From NCBI GenBank assembly GCA_029948255.1, contig JALIZF010001920.1:744001-808000 (forward strand): a DNA stretch of 64,000 nucleotides, written 5' to 3'. Of this stretch, positions 35,360-49,750 are shown in pieces. Under the pieces are notes generated by a model, which had not been told where the DNA came from, made no database searches, and worked only from the letters and a program-made list of their open reading frames with translations. The position numbers and the translations under genes were made by a program. Origin of the DNA: Telmatactis stephensoni. Taxonomy: Eukaryota; Cnidaria; Anthozoa; Actiniaria; Isophelliidae. Numbering within the stretch: position 1 is the stretch's first letter; each line of letters opens with the position of its first letter.

Positions 35360-35610
35360 TATACACCTATTTCAAAAAAGGTTGTCACCGCTAAGAGCGA
35401 TAGGTAATAGGTCATTCCAAGACCGCAAAACACTATTGATTTCTAATTGATTTACATATGAATAGCCAAATATTTGATGGCGGAAGAGTGTAAAGAAAGA
35501 TTTAGGATGGCTTAATTAAGAAATCAATAGTGCTTTGCGGTCTTGGAATGGCCCATTACCTATCGCCTATCGCTCTTAGCGGTGACAACCTTTTTTGAAA
35601 TAGGTGTATA
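35360..35610. mobile_element. fold-back MITE (same ends), copy 3 with different interior
   Basis: TATACACCTATTTCAAAAAAGG is mirrored exactly at the right end, immediately next to copy 2. The arms are long (CACCGCTAAGAGCGATAGG and GACCGCAAAACACTATTGATT pair with their inverses). The interior is unrelated to copies 1 and 2, so only the termini define the family. Confidence 0.85.
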
Positions 35611-36189
35611 TGTCCCGTAATTGAAATTGAGTACCGCGAGATGAATCAATTTATAGACTGACATAGCCTCGACACCGCGGTCAAATGTCTGCGCAAACAC
35701 CAGATTTCGCGAGCTTTTGCGTCATAGTCTCCTTTGCTGGCAACTTCTTGGGCTTCCCTCTTATCTAACACAGGAAACCCAAACCCTAACAGGGAAATAC
35801 CGGCAGGGAATTGCCTTGCAAACGTCTGTCGCTACTCGCGCGCTCCGAAGTAGGTATATAACATACAGTTCGTGTTCAAAATGACCCCACAAAACGCGGA
35901 GCGCAGTTGGAAATGTGATAGAGATAGCAAATTTCTTTCCTGTGGTTTTTCTTGATCTAATATGTTAACCCGCAGTAACAAATTGCATCCGAACAATCTC
36001 TTCATTAGCGCCTGCAGGTCCTTCTTGGCGCTTTGAAATTGGAACGTTTGCTTACTCAGAACACTTTGCGATCTCACAAACGATATTCCTTACAAGTCAA
36101 GTTGATCGAGTATGTTGAAACAAGCATGCGATATTATTGATTTTATCATTTTACGTTTATTTTCTATTATTATAACTTTATAGGGCATT

Positions 36190-36530
36190 GTAGCGCATCT
36201 TGCGGGCTAAAATGAGAATATCAGCGGGCTAGATTTTAGCCCGCTGCCGTCCCGCTGCCGTCAGCCAATAAGAAACGGGGAAAATAATCTGTTTAGCCAA
36301 TGAAATGAGGGAAACCACTCAAATGTCAACAAGCTCGGCGCCGTTTTCAAGCTTGCATAGTCTCGAGTTGTTTACAAAATCTAGGGAAAATGGCAGAAGA
36401 ATTGATAGAAGAACAAAATTCACAGTCGTCAGAACTCGGGGAAGAAGATTTAAACAAGCTTGAAGAGCAGCTCGGGATAAAATGAGCCCGAGTAGGGTCA
36501 AAAATGCATTTACGCCCGCGAACATCAACT
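36190..36530. other. possible transposon remnant with a short acidic peptide start
   Basis: GCGGGCTAAAAT/ATTTTAGCCCGC repeats near 36206-36245 and GAGCTGGGAT-like blocks near 36470 suggest a decayed element. ATG at 36390 opens a 31-codon acidic frame (MAEELIEEQNSQSS) ending at 36485. It is too short to classify, and a transposon-encoded N-terminus is only a guess. Confidence 0.25.
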
Positions 36531-36730
36531 CTATTGTTATAATACAAACATTTACGCTTATGTTACATTTGTTATATTTTATTATAAAAAACACCTTACT
36601 TGTTAATGTTTAAAACGCAACTGTAGTTTAGACCATTCTATGGGCTATACCCTTCTAAGTCTTACCCTCGTCTGAATCAATGTTTTCTACTTTTAGTCCT
36701 ATTAACGGGGAACTTGTACAAGATTACATA

Positions 36731-36812
36731 TTTTCTTAAGGTTTACTTGGAAAAATGTGTTGGATGGCACGATCTTGCCATCCAACGCGTTTTTCCAAAT
36801 GAACCTTAAGAA
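36731..36812. repeat. short fold-back palindrome
   Basis: ATTTTCTTAAGGTT(T)ACTTGGAAAAA, then GTTGGATGGCACGATC, is mirrored by GATCTTGCCATCCAAC, then TTTTTCCAAATGAACCTTAAGAAAAT. The arms are about 38 bp with few mismatches. Confidence 0.8.
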
Positions 36813-37319
36813 AATGTCCGATCTTAAATTTACTGTCATTTCTCCTGTATTACATCTTGCGAGCTGAAACTGCACTTTTACTAATATCGAGGTGATCTTT
36901 CTATTTCTGACATTTATTTTGACGGTGCTGCTTGATATAGGGAGATAGGGTCACGTGACCTGTTAGTGCAAGTCCCCCATTACAATACTTTATTCAAAAA
37001 AGGACACGTAATTATAATCAAAACTATTCTCTCTCAAATGACATCACTTGTCCAATTAACAATTAGACCTGTAGGCCGAATGCACTACGAGTCAATAGCC
37101 CCTGCATTCTGATTGGCTACTTCACTAGAAGTCTAATATATATGTGAGTATTCTTTCGCGTCTTCTTTATAAACCAAGAAATTTCATAAAATAAAATAAA
37201 TAATTTTCAAGAAGGGCAAAATGGGGGAAAATGCAGAAACAGAAACTGACAAAACAAAACTCCTACCTTTTCATCCCTGGGAAAAGAGAAAGGAGCAAGC
37301 AAGTACCTTTTGACGGGTG

Positions 37320-37420
37320 CCCAGGTGTTGGGAAGGGAGAAAGAGAAAGAAGGAAGAAAGAGAGGGAGGGAAGAAAGAAAGGAAATGGGAAAGAAAGGGG
37401 GATGGGATGGGAACGAGAAG
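37320..37420. repeat. purine-rich low-complexity tract
   Basis: About 100 bp of GGGAAAG/GAAAGAAGG-type purine sequence. The Lys/Glu/Arg-rich frames it creates are not taken as genes. Confidence 0.8.
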
Positions 37421-37590
37421 TGGAAAAGCTGTGAGTGTGAACGTTGGAGAAAATTAGAGAATGATGGCATCAATGGAAACTCCTACTACTTCTGTCCTTT
37501 CCCTTTCTTTTAAACGTCAGGTAACAAGTTAATGACAACACTTCATGATTAACTCTTTATGAAAAACCCAATCTTAATGAAAAACTGTCC

Positions 37591-40234
37591 CTAGTCTTCA
37601 ACATTGACATTCACTCTGTGCCAAGCATTAGACAGAACGCCACGTAGATTCCATATTGGTCCAACACTATCGGGCTGGACGTTGTAAGAACTATCTACAG
37701 CCTTACAAACAATATCTAACTTACTGAGACCATTTGGAATAGGAAGGGTGGCTTCCCATAATGACCACGCCCAGGCACGACCATGAGGTTGCTTGACCCC
37801 CTCTAGGTTAGCAGTAGGACCACGTTTTGCCCCCATCCAAGGAAACATCGACACGCACAATGCCACGCCCACCGCCGCTCCAAGCGTAACCCCTCACTGT
37901 GACATCTTCCTCATCACGTGATACGTTGGAGTTCTGACTGGGTTGACAGATAGCTGACGTCACTGGTTGTTCTTGGATGGCAGGTGATGACGCAAAGTTT
38001 ACGGTATCCCAGTCTACTGAAGGACAAAATCCCTTGTAGTCGTTCTGCTGCCAGTGACTGGTGCTTTCAGATTTACTTGCAACGACTTTGGACAACCACT
38101 TGACATTCCGTGCCCCCACGATGCCTGGGACAATTGCTCGTACAGGAAACCCGTGGTCACGTGGGATGGGTTTGCCGTTCATCTCGTAAGCAAGTAAGGC
38201 ATCACCACGCTTAGACATTACTTTATCGACAGGAACCGAAGAACCGTAGATGGTGCCAGTCATTATGTCCTTATCGTAGCCTTCGAATACAATATGCTGA
38301 ATCCCTGCCTTTTCCACGGCTTCTTCGTCTAGTCCCGCGGCCTCGAGAACATCCCGAAGCAAAACACCTCCCCACTTGGCCGTAGAAATGGCTCCTTGAC
38401 CCCAATTCAAACCTTTGACCTTTTTAATCTCGTTCATTTCACTGCGTCGATTTCCCGCACACTGCAAGGTCGCTGTAACTGTGCGTTTCTTGAATTTCGT
38501 CTTCAACTCGTCTAGAGACAAAGTAATAGACTTCATGTTTTCACCCGAAATCTCAAGTTTGTAGTCTTTTTCATTGAGATTCGGTACGGGGAGATGATTG
38601 CGGACAAAAAACAACTCGTTGGGTGTCAGATAACTATCGGCAAGCAGTTCTAATGGGGGCTCAGCGTTAAAAGGTTTCGACGAGTTACGTCTAAGCGCAG
38701 GGTGTCTGCTGAGGTTCATCCTTAAAAGGGTCATTCTCATCTAACTTCAATGCACGCTCTTCAGGGGCAAGTTCTCCTATACGATACTGCTCCAATATCT
38801 CTACCACCTCGTCTTTCTTGTGCACGGGGTACATTGCCCAATATGGCTCCAAGTCGCCACCTGCAGCAAGAATAATTTTACTGGAGCCACCAGGATGGTT
38901 TGCAATGAACTCTGATATATCGAATACCCCTCCATTATAAGTTACCCAGATCCCTGTCTCTCGAGTGCTGTGTTTGGCGACCTCTTCACGAGAGATAGTA
39001 CCGGGCTTTGTGCCTTTAGATGGGCTGTCTGAAGACTTGGGTTGCTTCGCTTGAAAAACCTACAGAAAGATGCTAATCACTCTATGATTTGGAGTGATAC
39101 ATACATACATAAAAGAATATATTCCACACTTCACTTGTTCATGTGTATTTCTTCTTTAAAAAATTTTTCCGACTATTTTTTTAATCATGACATGATTGGG
39201 GTTTGGGGGTTTTGTGCCTAGGTGGGCTAACGAATGGGCCCATGTTTGAAACATCATCTCTTACTAGCATTAACATTTAGATTGGAAATAAAATGAGCCA
39301 CCAATTGGATAATCGCCAAGGTCCAAGACAAAAAGTATGTAAATCAACTACAGGTACTTTTAAAATGAGCAAAACATAACTAAATAAACAATAATTCAAT
39401 TTATATAGAGTATTAAAGTGTGATGTCACAAAAAAATAATTTTCGATTTATCCATTTTCATTCCATATTTTGATAGTATGTCACAAGAGAACTTTGTGTG
39501 GCTGAGGTATTTAACTGCAGCTGATATTTAACAAATTGAAGATGGTTTTGAGTTGTCTGTCCTCTTATCGACACACTCTTGACATCATAAAATGTTCAAA
39601 ACTCAAGTGGAATCACGAGTGCAGTGAGTGATTTCACTGCAAAGTTTTGCACATTTTATGGCATTGAGAGTGTGTCAATAAGAGGACAGACAACTCGAAA
39701 CCATCTTCAATTCGTTTTCTACAACAATTATATGAGATAAAAGTTAAAAAAAATAATCATTTTCAAACGGGGCAACAGAATGAGCATGCACGCCAAAACG
39801 CATCAGCAGTGTGTCTGTCCTCTTACTGACACACTCTAATCAACCAATCAGATTGCGTGATTAGTATCAAGTGTTGTAAAATATGTTATGAACCAAGTAA
39901 AATTTACAGCAATTTGCTAGTTTTTTTGTGAATTGGGCATATAAACTATATTTCTGATCTATCTAATGAGAATAAAAATTGGATAAATAAAAAATCTATA
40001 TTTATGACATTATCCCTTTTATTGTATTCTATTAGTACTTTACTCACATTTTGCTTTCTATAAATCAGACCAGCTCCAATCACAGCACCAGTGAATATTC
40101 CCAAAAGCTCATATCCAGTAACTGTTGTGTGATTTAGTAGCAAAGGCAGGACTAGATATGCTTCGTCTTGGAATTCTTGATGGCAGTACTCTTAAGAACG
40201 ACAAGTGGTCTATGAAATGATTGAAATTATTCAT
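37591..40234 (-). CDS. SUOX: sulfite oxidase (mitochondrial), three 1-base frameshifts
   Basis: Sulfite oxidase turns sulfite into sulfate in the mitochondrial intermembrane space, passing electrons to cytochrome c. Two minus-strand exons: 40234-40048 and 39059-37591 (phase 0). Exon 1 begins with a Met at 40234, an Arg/Ser-rich presequence without acidic residues near [11 protein letters not shown], and a hydrophobic segment ([16 protein letters not shown]). Exon 2 has the cytochrome b5 haem domain (haem ligands in NHPGG and YPVHKK), then the Moco domain ([15 protein letters not shown] with the Moco cysteine at about residue 262, [17 protein letters not shown]) and the dimer domain ([29 protein letters not shown]). 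Removing one extra base at each of three places (about 40116, 38711 and 37816) gives one 550-residue frame, near the human 545. Each shift keeps perfect homology on both sides, so sequence error is more likely than loss, but a pseudogene is not excluded. Confidence 0.93.
39535..39712. mobile_element. fold-back MITE in the sulfite oxidase intron
   Basis: AATTGAAGATGGTTTTGAGTTGTCTGTCCTCTTATCGACACACTCT is mirrored at the right (GTGTGTCAATAAGAGGACAGACAACTCGAAACCATCTTCAATT), with CATAAAATG continuing the arms. Arms are about 60-70 bp. A solo relative of the TGTCTGTCCTCTTACTGACACACTCT block lies at about 39811-39837. Confidence 0.85.
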
Positions 40235-41613
40235 GTTAGACAGAAATTACTTTTAGGTATGTTTGGGTGGTCAAAGTGATAGTCTCAAGTTAGAGTACCC
40301 ACTCTGGCCACTAGAGGAGACTGAATTTGTTCTAGTGGTCACTAGTTTAAGTTCAGCTTCTCCATCATGATTGTAAATATCTAACTGGACTTTGCCTCCT
40401 GCCAGTTGGGATTCTTGACAAAGATTTTACTGCAGTCAGTTGTACTTTTGTTTTTATCTGAGTCTTTATCGAGTCTTTGCCTTAGTGTGTAGTTGATTGC
40501 ACATGTAGTCCCTTGTTTAGAGCTGCTCAAGTTTGAGAGACATTTTAGAAAAATTGATTTCAGCCATATTTGCTTACTGTCACTATGGCAACACAAATAG
40601 AAGTGAAATAGACAAAAATCCCAACTTTGATTCAAATCCAATAACTGGTGTAAAAGTCGTTTTGGTTGGTCAAAAATAAGTTGCTCAATTTGTGAAATGA
40701 AAAATGGAAGCATTGTCAATAAAAAACTATATTGAGCCACCTTAAAACTTGGCTCTTTAAATATAGTACATACATGTACAATAAACAATGAAAGTTCTTA
40801 ATTATTCAATCTTGATATAAAAATAATTGATAATACAAATGATATAACAAATAATAATAAAAAAATGATATGATATGAATGTACATGTGACATTTGTGCC
40901 ATCAATATTTTTGGTTGCGTAAGGTCCCTAATTAATGGTAATGGTGGTGAAGATTGGTACAACAATGCACATCACTTAGGCATGCAGTTTACTTGCCTTT
41001 GAACTCCAAAATCCCCTATTCTCTGGAATCCTCTGGCTGCCTGACCCAACATATTGCCTCAGCTCTATAAATAAAAGCCAAAAAACTTGCTAAAAAGGGG
41101 GAATTTATGTGGTTGTAATGTATAATACATGTACACATTAATGTACTTGTAAACCTGAAAAATATTTATCTACATGTATGCAGTCACAAAAATTATTGCT
41201 GGGTTGCATGTAACGTCATGGCAGCCATCTTGGATGAACTTCAACAAAAGATTTCTCTCGACTTCGTCTCGTGGCGTACTTTTTGTTCTCACCACATTTT
41301 GACGTCATCTGTGCATCGATTAGAGTACAGACACACGGAAAAATGGAATCTATTTGTTAAATATGTATCTAGTTAATACCCATCTAAGTTTGTTATATGT
41401 TTGTTATGTCATTCGATAAACCTACCTCTTTACTTATTGATTTATTATCAGTGTGTCTCATTGTACCTATATAGTATATATTTTCCAGGATCATCATTTA
41501 TATTTACATCTATCTACTCAATGACCAAATGTAATGTTTCATTATAATATTTTTCTGGCTGTCTAGATTAGCTGTATAGTAATTACTACAGTCAGACTGT
41601 ACCAAAAAAATTG
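40235..41613. other. intergenic upstream of sulfite oxidase
   Basis: No gene seen. A 120-bp stretch at 41260-41370 (GACTTCGTCTCGTGGCGTACTTTTTG, then ACGTCATCTGTGCATCGATTAGAGTA) is repeated almost unchanged at 52627-52740, so it is a dispersed repeat. A CRE-like TGACGTCA core sits in both copies. Confidence 0.5.
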
Positions 41614-41623
41614 ACCCTTCAAA

Positions 41624-41830
41624 GCATAGAAGCTGAGACTGACATGAACACTGGGAAATCTGTTTATTAGTCAGATGATTTTAAAGAATCTCGAGGACAT
41701 CTCAAACAGAAACTGAGACATATTTTTTGTATTTTAAACATGATTATGTAGCGAATTCATTGATAAAACATAGGGAAATCAATATCTTATTAGTGGACCC
41801 AGGAGCCATTTTGGTCTCAGCTTCTAGGTT
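41624..41830. mobile_element. decayed fold-back element, AGAAGCTGAGAC ends
   Basis: CATAGAAGCTGAGACTGACATG is mirrored by CCATTTTGGTCTCAGCTTCTAGG. The same CATAGA(T)GCTGAGACC...GGTCTCAGCTTCTATG arms form the inside of the element at 42188-42490, so this is a relative that has lost its outer ends. Confidence 0.6.
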
Positions 41831-41872
41831 CGATGATTTTGTAAGCTGGGTCAGCGTTAATTTGTTCAAATA

Positions 41873-42192
41873 GCTATATATACACTCAATTGCAGAAAGG
41901 TTATAGTCTACATTTATACAAATATCTAATTTATTCAGTATATCTAATAAGATGAAATTTGTAAATAAACCCTTACAACACTTGAAAATATAGTGTTTTC
42001 ATACCTATACTACAAGAGTTTGGAAAGACTAAAAATATTTTTTAATTGGCAAGCATTCCATGCAAGCAATGCTGATTTAAGCAGTATTTTGGGTTTTGCA
42101 TCTCATTAGATATTTAATTTGTACATTTGTACATTTGTACAATGGTTTGTATAAATGTAGACTACAACCTTTCTGCAATCGAGTATATATAG
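41873..42192. mobile_element. fold-back MITE, ends CTATATATACACTCAATTGCAG
   Basis: CTATATATACACTCAATTGCAGAAAGG, then TAGTCTACATTTATACAAA, is mirrored at the right (TTTGTATAAATGTAGACTACAACCTTTCTGCAATCGAGTATATATAG). Arms are about 50 bp with few differences. Confidence 0.85.
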
Positions 42193-42490
42193 TCAATTGA
42201 AGAAATGTTGTCGGGTCTAAAAACATAGATGCTGAGACCGAAATGGTGCATGGGATGTCAATAATTATATTCTGATTTATTCATTTAAGCTGCAGCCCAT
42301 AAAAAATCAAAGCAAAATGGCCCTGCCAACCCAGGTCCTGAACACCCTTTTGGCATATTGCATTCGAAAGCAAAGTGTAAATGAATAAATCAGAATATTA
42401 TTATTGACTTCCCAAGCACCATTTTGGTCTCAGCTTCTATGTTATAATTGTTTTTAGACCCAACAACATTTCTTCAGTTGACTATATAAT
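42188..42490. mobile_element. fold-back MITE, ends ATAGTCAATTGAAGAAATGTTG
   Basis: ATAGTCAATTGAAGAAATGTTGTCGGGTCTAAAAACATAGATGCTGAGACC is mirrored by GGTCTCAGCTTCTATGTTATAATTGTTTTTAGACCCAACAACATTTCTTCAGTTGACTAT; a second pair of arms (TCTGATTTATTCATTTA) lies inside. It abuts the previous element and shares its outer TATATAG. Confidence 0.85.
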
Positions 42491-42756
42491 ATACAACTTG
42501 GTACTAAATAAATCATTGTCAGTTGTCATACTATACCCCCAGGACATACGTTTGTCTGTAAAATAATTATTAGCAAATTTCAAAAATTCATATCTCTGTA
42601 GATTTTCATTGGAACTAATTCTAAATCTTTGCATAGTTAACTAAGTGAGACATACTCTTAGTATTTCAGGGATCATTGCATCTTAGGTTGAAAAGAAGAA
42701 TAATTTTCAGCACTTCAGGAAACTAGACAGCTCAGATTTTTGTAACAGATTATAAG

Positions 42757-43020
42757 CTTAAGGGAGTATTAATTTTTTAGGAGGGGGGGTGGGCCGGAGG
42801 AATTGAGGGGTGGGCCAAAAGAAATTTACTCTATGAAAGGGGGTGGGTCATGTTTTTCTGAAAGTTAAACCAGGTCAAGGGACCCTATTTTCATATTCGG
42901 AAGTAGGGTGGGTCATCAATATAGTTCAATTCCTTACCGTGGGGGCTTGCATTTTTTTGTATTTGATTCCTGCAATTCCTACGGCCCACCTCCCCTCCTA
43001 AAAAACGAATGCTCCCTAAG
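42757..43020. mobile_element. fold-back MITE, ends CTTAAGGGAGTATT
   Basis: CTTAAGGGAGTATTAATTTTTTAGGAGGGG is mirrored by CCCCTCCTAAAAAACGAATGCTCCCTAAG. The interior has GTGGGTCAT blocks in tandem (about 42842 and 42907). Confidence 0.8.
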
Positions 43021-43068
43021 TCGTCCTCACCTGTACTTGGTCTTGGTTCCCTGCATGCTAGCAAAGAA

Positions 43069-43515
43069 GAGGGTCTCAATGGGGTTGAGCGTGAGTCGTG
43101 AAACGCTTAAAAAATTAACCGTGAGTCGTGAAAATTCGAAAAAAGTAACCGTGAGCCGTGAATAATTTTTGTAGCGTAAGCCGTGATTTTCGTTAGCGAC
43201 ACTAATATTGTCATGCGCGGGATGTTTATAGAGCTCTGAACTAGATTATTTGGTAGACATGTAGGTAGAGTGAACGATGATTTGTGACGTCATCAAAATA
43301 TGCTTGGAATGATCGCTGACCACACGATTGGAGTCTTTGTTATCTAGCTAAGTTGTCGTTGTTATTCAGATTTATCATACCCCGGGAATCCACTGAATCC
43401 TGCTTTGTATTCGTGGAAGTGTTCAGCAAGGCCATGAACTGTTTAGTGATATTTCTCAGGAAAGAGTGACGTATCGTGACTGATAACCCCCCCCCCCCCC
43501 CCCATTGAGACCCTC
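43069..43515. mobile_element. element with TIR GAGGGTCTCAATGGGG and internal GTGAGTCGTGAA repeats
   Basis: GAGGGTCTCAATGGGG at the left is mirrored by a long C-run and CCCCATTGAGACCCTC at the right. Just inside the left end the motif CGTGAGTCGTGAAA recurs four times at irregular 25-35 bp spacing (43089, 43120, 43149, 43180 region), with two degenerate copies. The right end reads GTGACGTATCGTGACTG, a possible inverted relic. No ORF. Confidence 0.75.
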
Positions 43516-43542
43516 AAACCCTTGTACTTCAATAATACTTCA

Positions 43543-44062
43543 ATAGGGCTGCGCGGCCAAGCTAATAATAGATTTAATCGGCTTATGACACCCTACAAAG
43601 GTCAGACAAACATTACTGAAAATTAGTAAGACGAAAGACAGAAAATTTGAAAATTTTGTTCTGTAAATGGTCGCTACAAAGCAATGCTGTTGGGGAGAGT
43701 GTCGGAGTGACTCAAGATATTCAGATCTGCCTCATTTAAAGCTTAAACATCAATTTAGAAGAAGTTAAACCAATATTTTGACTAGCAATAAAGTCAATAA
43801 TACAAGTGACTACTTTTCACGTTTGCCGCTTTGTTTTGGTAAACTGGGTAATTCTCAGGACAGCTGGTGAATTCAGAGCCAGGAAATTCGTAGTCTTCGG
43901 GCAAAATAACTAATTTTTCCTCCAATAAATTACCCTGTTTTTCCATAGAATATTACAGTAAATGTATGGCACATCCGGTCTGTTTGTCTGACCAATATGT
44001 CTGACTGTAGTATTGTATTACAGCTTAATAAGCTTAGTTACGTCACGACCGCGCAGCCCTAT
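43543..44062. mobile_element. 520-bp element with TIR ATAGGGCTGCGCGG, carrying a THAP-like start
   Basis: ATAGGGCTGCGCGGCC is mirrored by the right end GACCGCGCAGCCCTAT. The subterminal GCTTAT/ATAAGC and ATTAGT pieces also pair. A short frame at 43667-43768 looks like the beginning of a THAP-domain protein. That is consistent with an internally deleted copy of a larger DNA transposon of a THAP-encoding class, such as P-like elements. No clean target duplication was found. Confidence 0.7.
43667..43768 (+). pseudogene. truncated THAP-like zinc-finger N-terminus (transposon-borne)
   Basis: The frame has 33 codons: MVATKQCCWGECRSDSRYSD continuing to LPHLKLKHQFRRS and a stop. The CC-x3-C spacing next to SDSRY, close to the start Met, resembles the first zinc ligands of THAP-type DNA-binding domains found in P-like transposases and their relatives. 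The rest of the domain (second C/H pair, AVPTIF-like box) is absent, so it cannot work alone. The match is by eye to a short motif. Confidence 0.4.
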
Positions 44063-44470
44063 ATGTCAGACATTTGGATCGGATTAAAAAATAGTATTTT
44101 TACAAGTGTTGCTGAGTCATATGGACCCGCAAGTCTTTGTCAGAGTAGATCGTTAGTACTATAGCTGTGAAAATGAATCTAAACTAAACGAATTTTTCGA
44201 GCCTCTGACTCGAGCTGATAGGAAACACGAGGAACAAAATCGAATTTGAGACCCAGCCAAGATCGATCGGCATCTTACTGCAAACTTCAGAGTACATAAA
44301 TTCCAGTTAATCATGAGCTTACCTATTCCACTATACTAACACACAACTAAGTAAGGTTAAATGATGGTTCTTCTGTGATATATTCCTCTTCGATATAGAC
44401 GTTTTATATTTCAAGCTTCGGACAACATGACGATCCAAAATGACACGTTTTTGGTACCAGACACCAAACC

Positions 44471-44534
44471 ACAGGAAGACCGAGCTTGCTTTGTATTATT
44501 TTTTCTCAAATATACGACGGTCTTCCTGTGCCTT
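44471..44534. repeat. 13-bp inverted repeat CACAGGAAGACCG
   Basis: CACAGGAAGACCG and its exact inverse are separated by about 38 bp. A second perfect hairpin, CAAGAGAGCATA/TATGCTCTCTTG, lies at about 44899-44925. No function is assigned. Confidence 0.6.
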
Positions 44535-44625
44535 ATCGACGGAATTTTTCATTTAGATCAATTTTATAGATCAATCAAAGGTAAGATAAAAAATAAAAGA
44601 GACAAAGGTAAGATAAAAAATAAAA

Positions 44626-44765
44626 GAGAAGAGAAGAGAAGAGAAGAGAAGAGAAGAGAAGAGAAGAGAAGAGAAGAGAAGAGAAGAGAAGAGAAGAGAA
44701 GAGAAGAGAAGAGAAGAGAAGAGAAGAGAAGAGAAGAGAAGAGAAGAGAAGAGAAGAGAAGAGAA
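44626..44765. repeat. (GAGAA)28 microsatellite
   Basis: 140 bp of perfect GAGAA pentamers, all purine on the plus strand. It is preceded by a 27-bp near-duplication containing GGTAAGATAAAAAATAAAAG. Open frames of Glu/Lys/Arg or Leu/Phe/Ser repeats here are artefacts. A pure tract this long is likely to be length-polymorphic. Confidence 0.97.
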
Positions 44766-45427
44766 TTATCGGGAATGTAAAAAAAAGAAAAATTGTTCTC
44801 AAACAACGAGGCAAGGTTTTCATTATAATTTGCTCATCCGGAAAATAATTCTATATAAAGAATCATATAGAATATATTAGCTTTAGTTTATCTTGTCAAC
44901 AAGAGAGCATATTTATGCTCTCTTGCTGTCAATCATAGTCCGTCTTTGCGTGCTTTATATAATGCATTACGCCAGCCATGATCAACCGATTTCCTGTTTC
45001 TTTTCCACACTATTTTGATATTTTGTTGTTGTTTTTCGGCTTAACTGTCACAATATTGATCAGTTCAAAATTGATGTTATCACTTGATTTACTGATGATG
45101 GTAATGGAAGAATCTATTGCCAAATAATGCTATTTGCTGGCTAGTGACACTGACTTCTATTATTGTGAGTTTGTTGTTAGTGTAGTTCCTGTGAGTGCCT
45201 GCATAGTATTTTATTACGTGGTTCAACATTTTTTTAACGCCATATATAGGCTCGAATGCCTATTGATTTTACTCCCTTGCCAAAAAATTCCGGCTATAGA
45301 TACTGATCGAATAAGTGATGTCAGCTGTTATGCAAACCTTCCCAGGCATCTAGGACTACTATGGCCTTGGCTACAAGACGCTAACAATTTGATTCATATT
45401 CCATGCGCGCTCTTGAACAGAAATTAG

Positions 45428-49056
<3,629 letters not shown>

Positions 49057-49507
49057 AACATGTCTTACATATTGTTGAGTAATATTTGGAGTTATTTAAA
49101 TAACTTTTCGAATTTGAGTACTGAATTTTGACATTTGACTTTTTTTTGCCATTAAATAATTTTACAAGACTGTTGTGATTGAAATTATCTAATCTACAAT
49201 GTAGCGGCCGAAAAATTATAACGTTTATAAGCCGCTAGAAGGACTTTGAGAATGTTGTAATTCGAATCGTAAACCTGAGTCATTGTCGAGCACAGGGGTT
49301 CCCAGAACTTAGCAGTTTGGGGTTCCTGTGTTCTTTGATTGATACAAAGCAATGAGTATGTAGCTGCTCAAGTAAAAAAGCAATTGAATTCACTTGGAGT
49401 TGAGTACTATTCGGAGAAAAGCCTTTCAATATTTGTCCAACATAGTTAAATTTGTGTGACAGATCTGCTACAAGCTCTTCAAACCGATAGCACTGTGAGC
49501 TACGGGA

Positions 49508-49750
49508 ACTCCATTGTAAAAGGATCGGGTATGCTCGTCGGAAATTTCAACAAATACCCCTAAAAGATAAGTCTTTTCGATAACAAGCTATAATGAAAAT
49601 TATTATGATGAACAGAAAATTGTACCCTAAGAGTGACCAAGAAATGCTAAAACTCTAAACTTTCAATTTTAACACCCTAAAAGATACCAAATCGCTGATT
49701 TTTACCCCTAAGAGATACGACGAGCATACCCGATCCTTTTACAATGGAGT
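49508..49750. mobile_element. 243-bp MITE, TIR ACTCCATTGTAAAAGGATCGGG
   Basis: A near-perfect 35-bp inverted repeat: ACTCCATTGTAAAAGGATCGGGTATGCTCGTCG at the left and its inverse ending at 49750. Inside, CCCTAA(A/G)AGATA recurs at least three times (about 49558, 49675 and 49706), giving the interior a repeated look. The good arm match suggests recent activity. Confidence 0.9.

Noticed and set aside
37231..37513. Lys/Glu/Arg-rich frames near 37.3 kb
   Set aside because: They are produced by a purine-rich low-complexity tract downstream of sulfite oxidase.
44427..44823. Lys/Glu/Arg- and Leu/Phe/Ser-repeat proteins around 44.6 kb
   Set aside because: They are translations of the GAGAA microsatellite with no other support.
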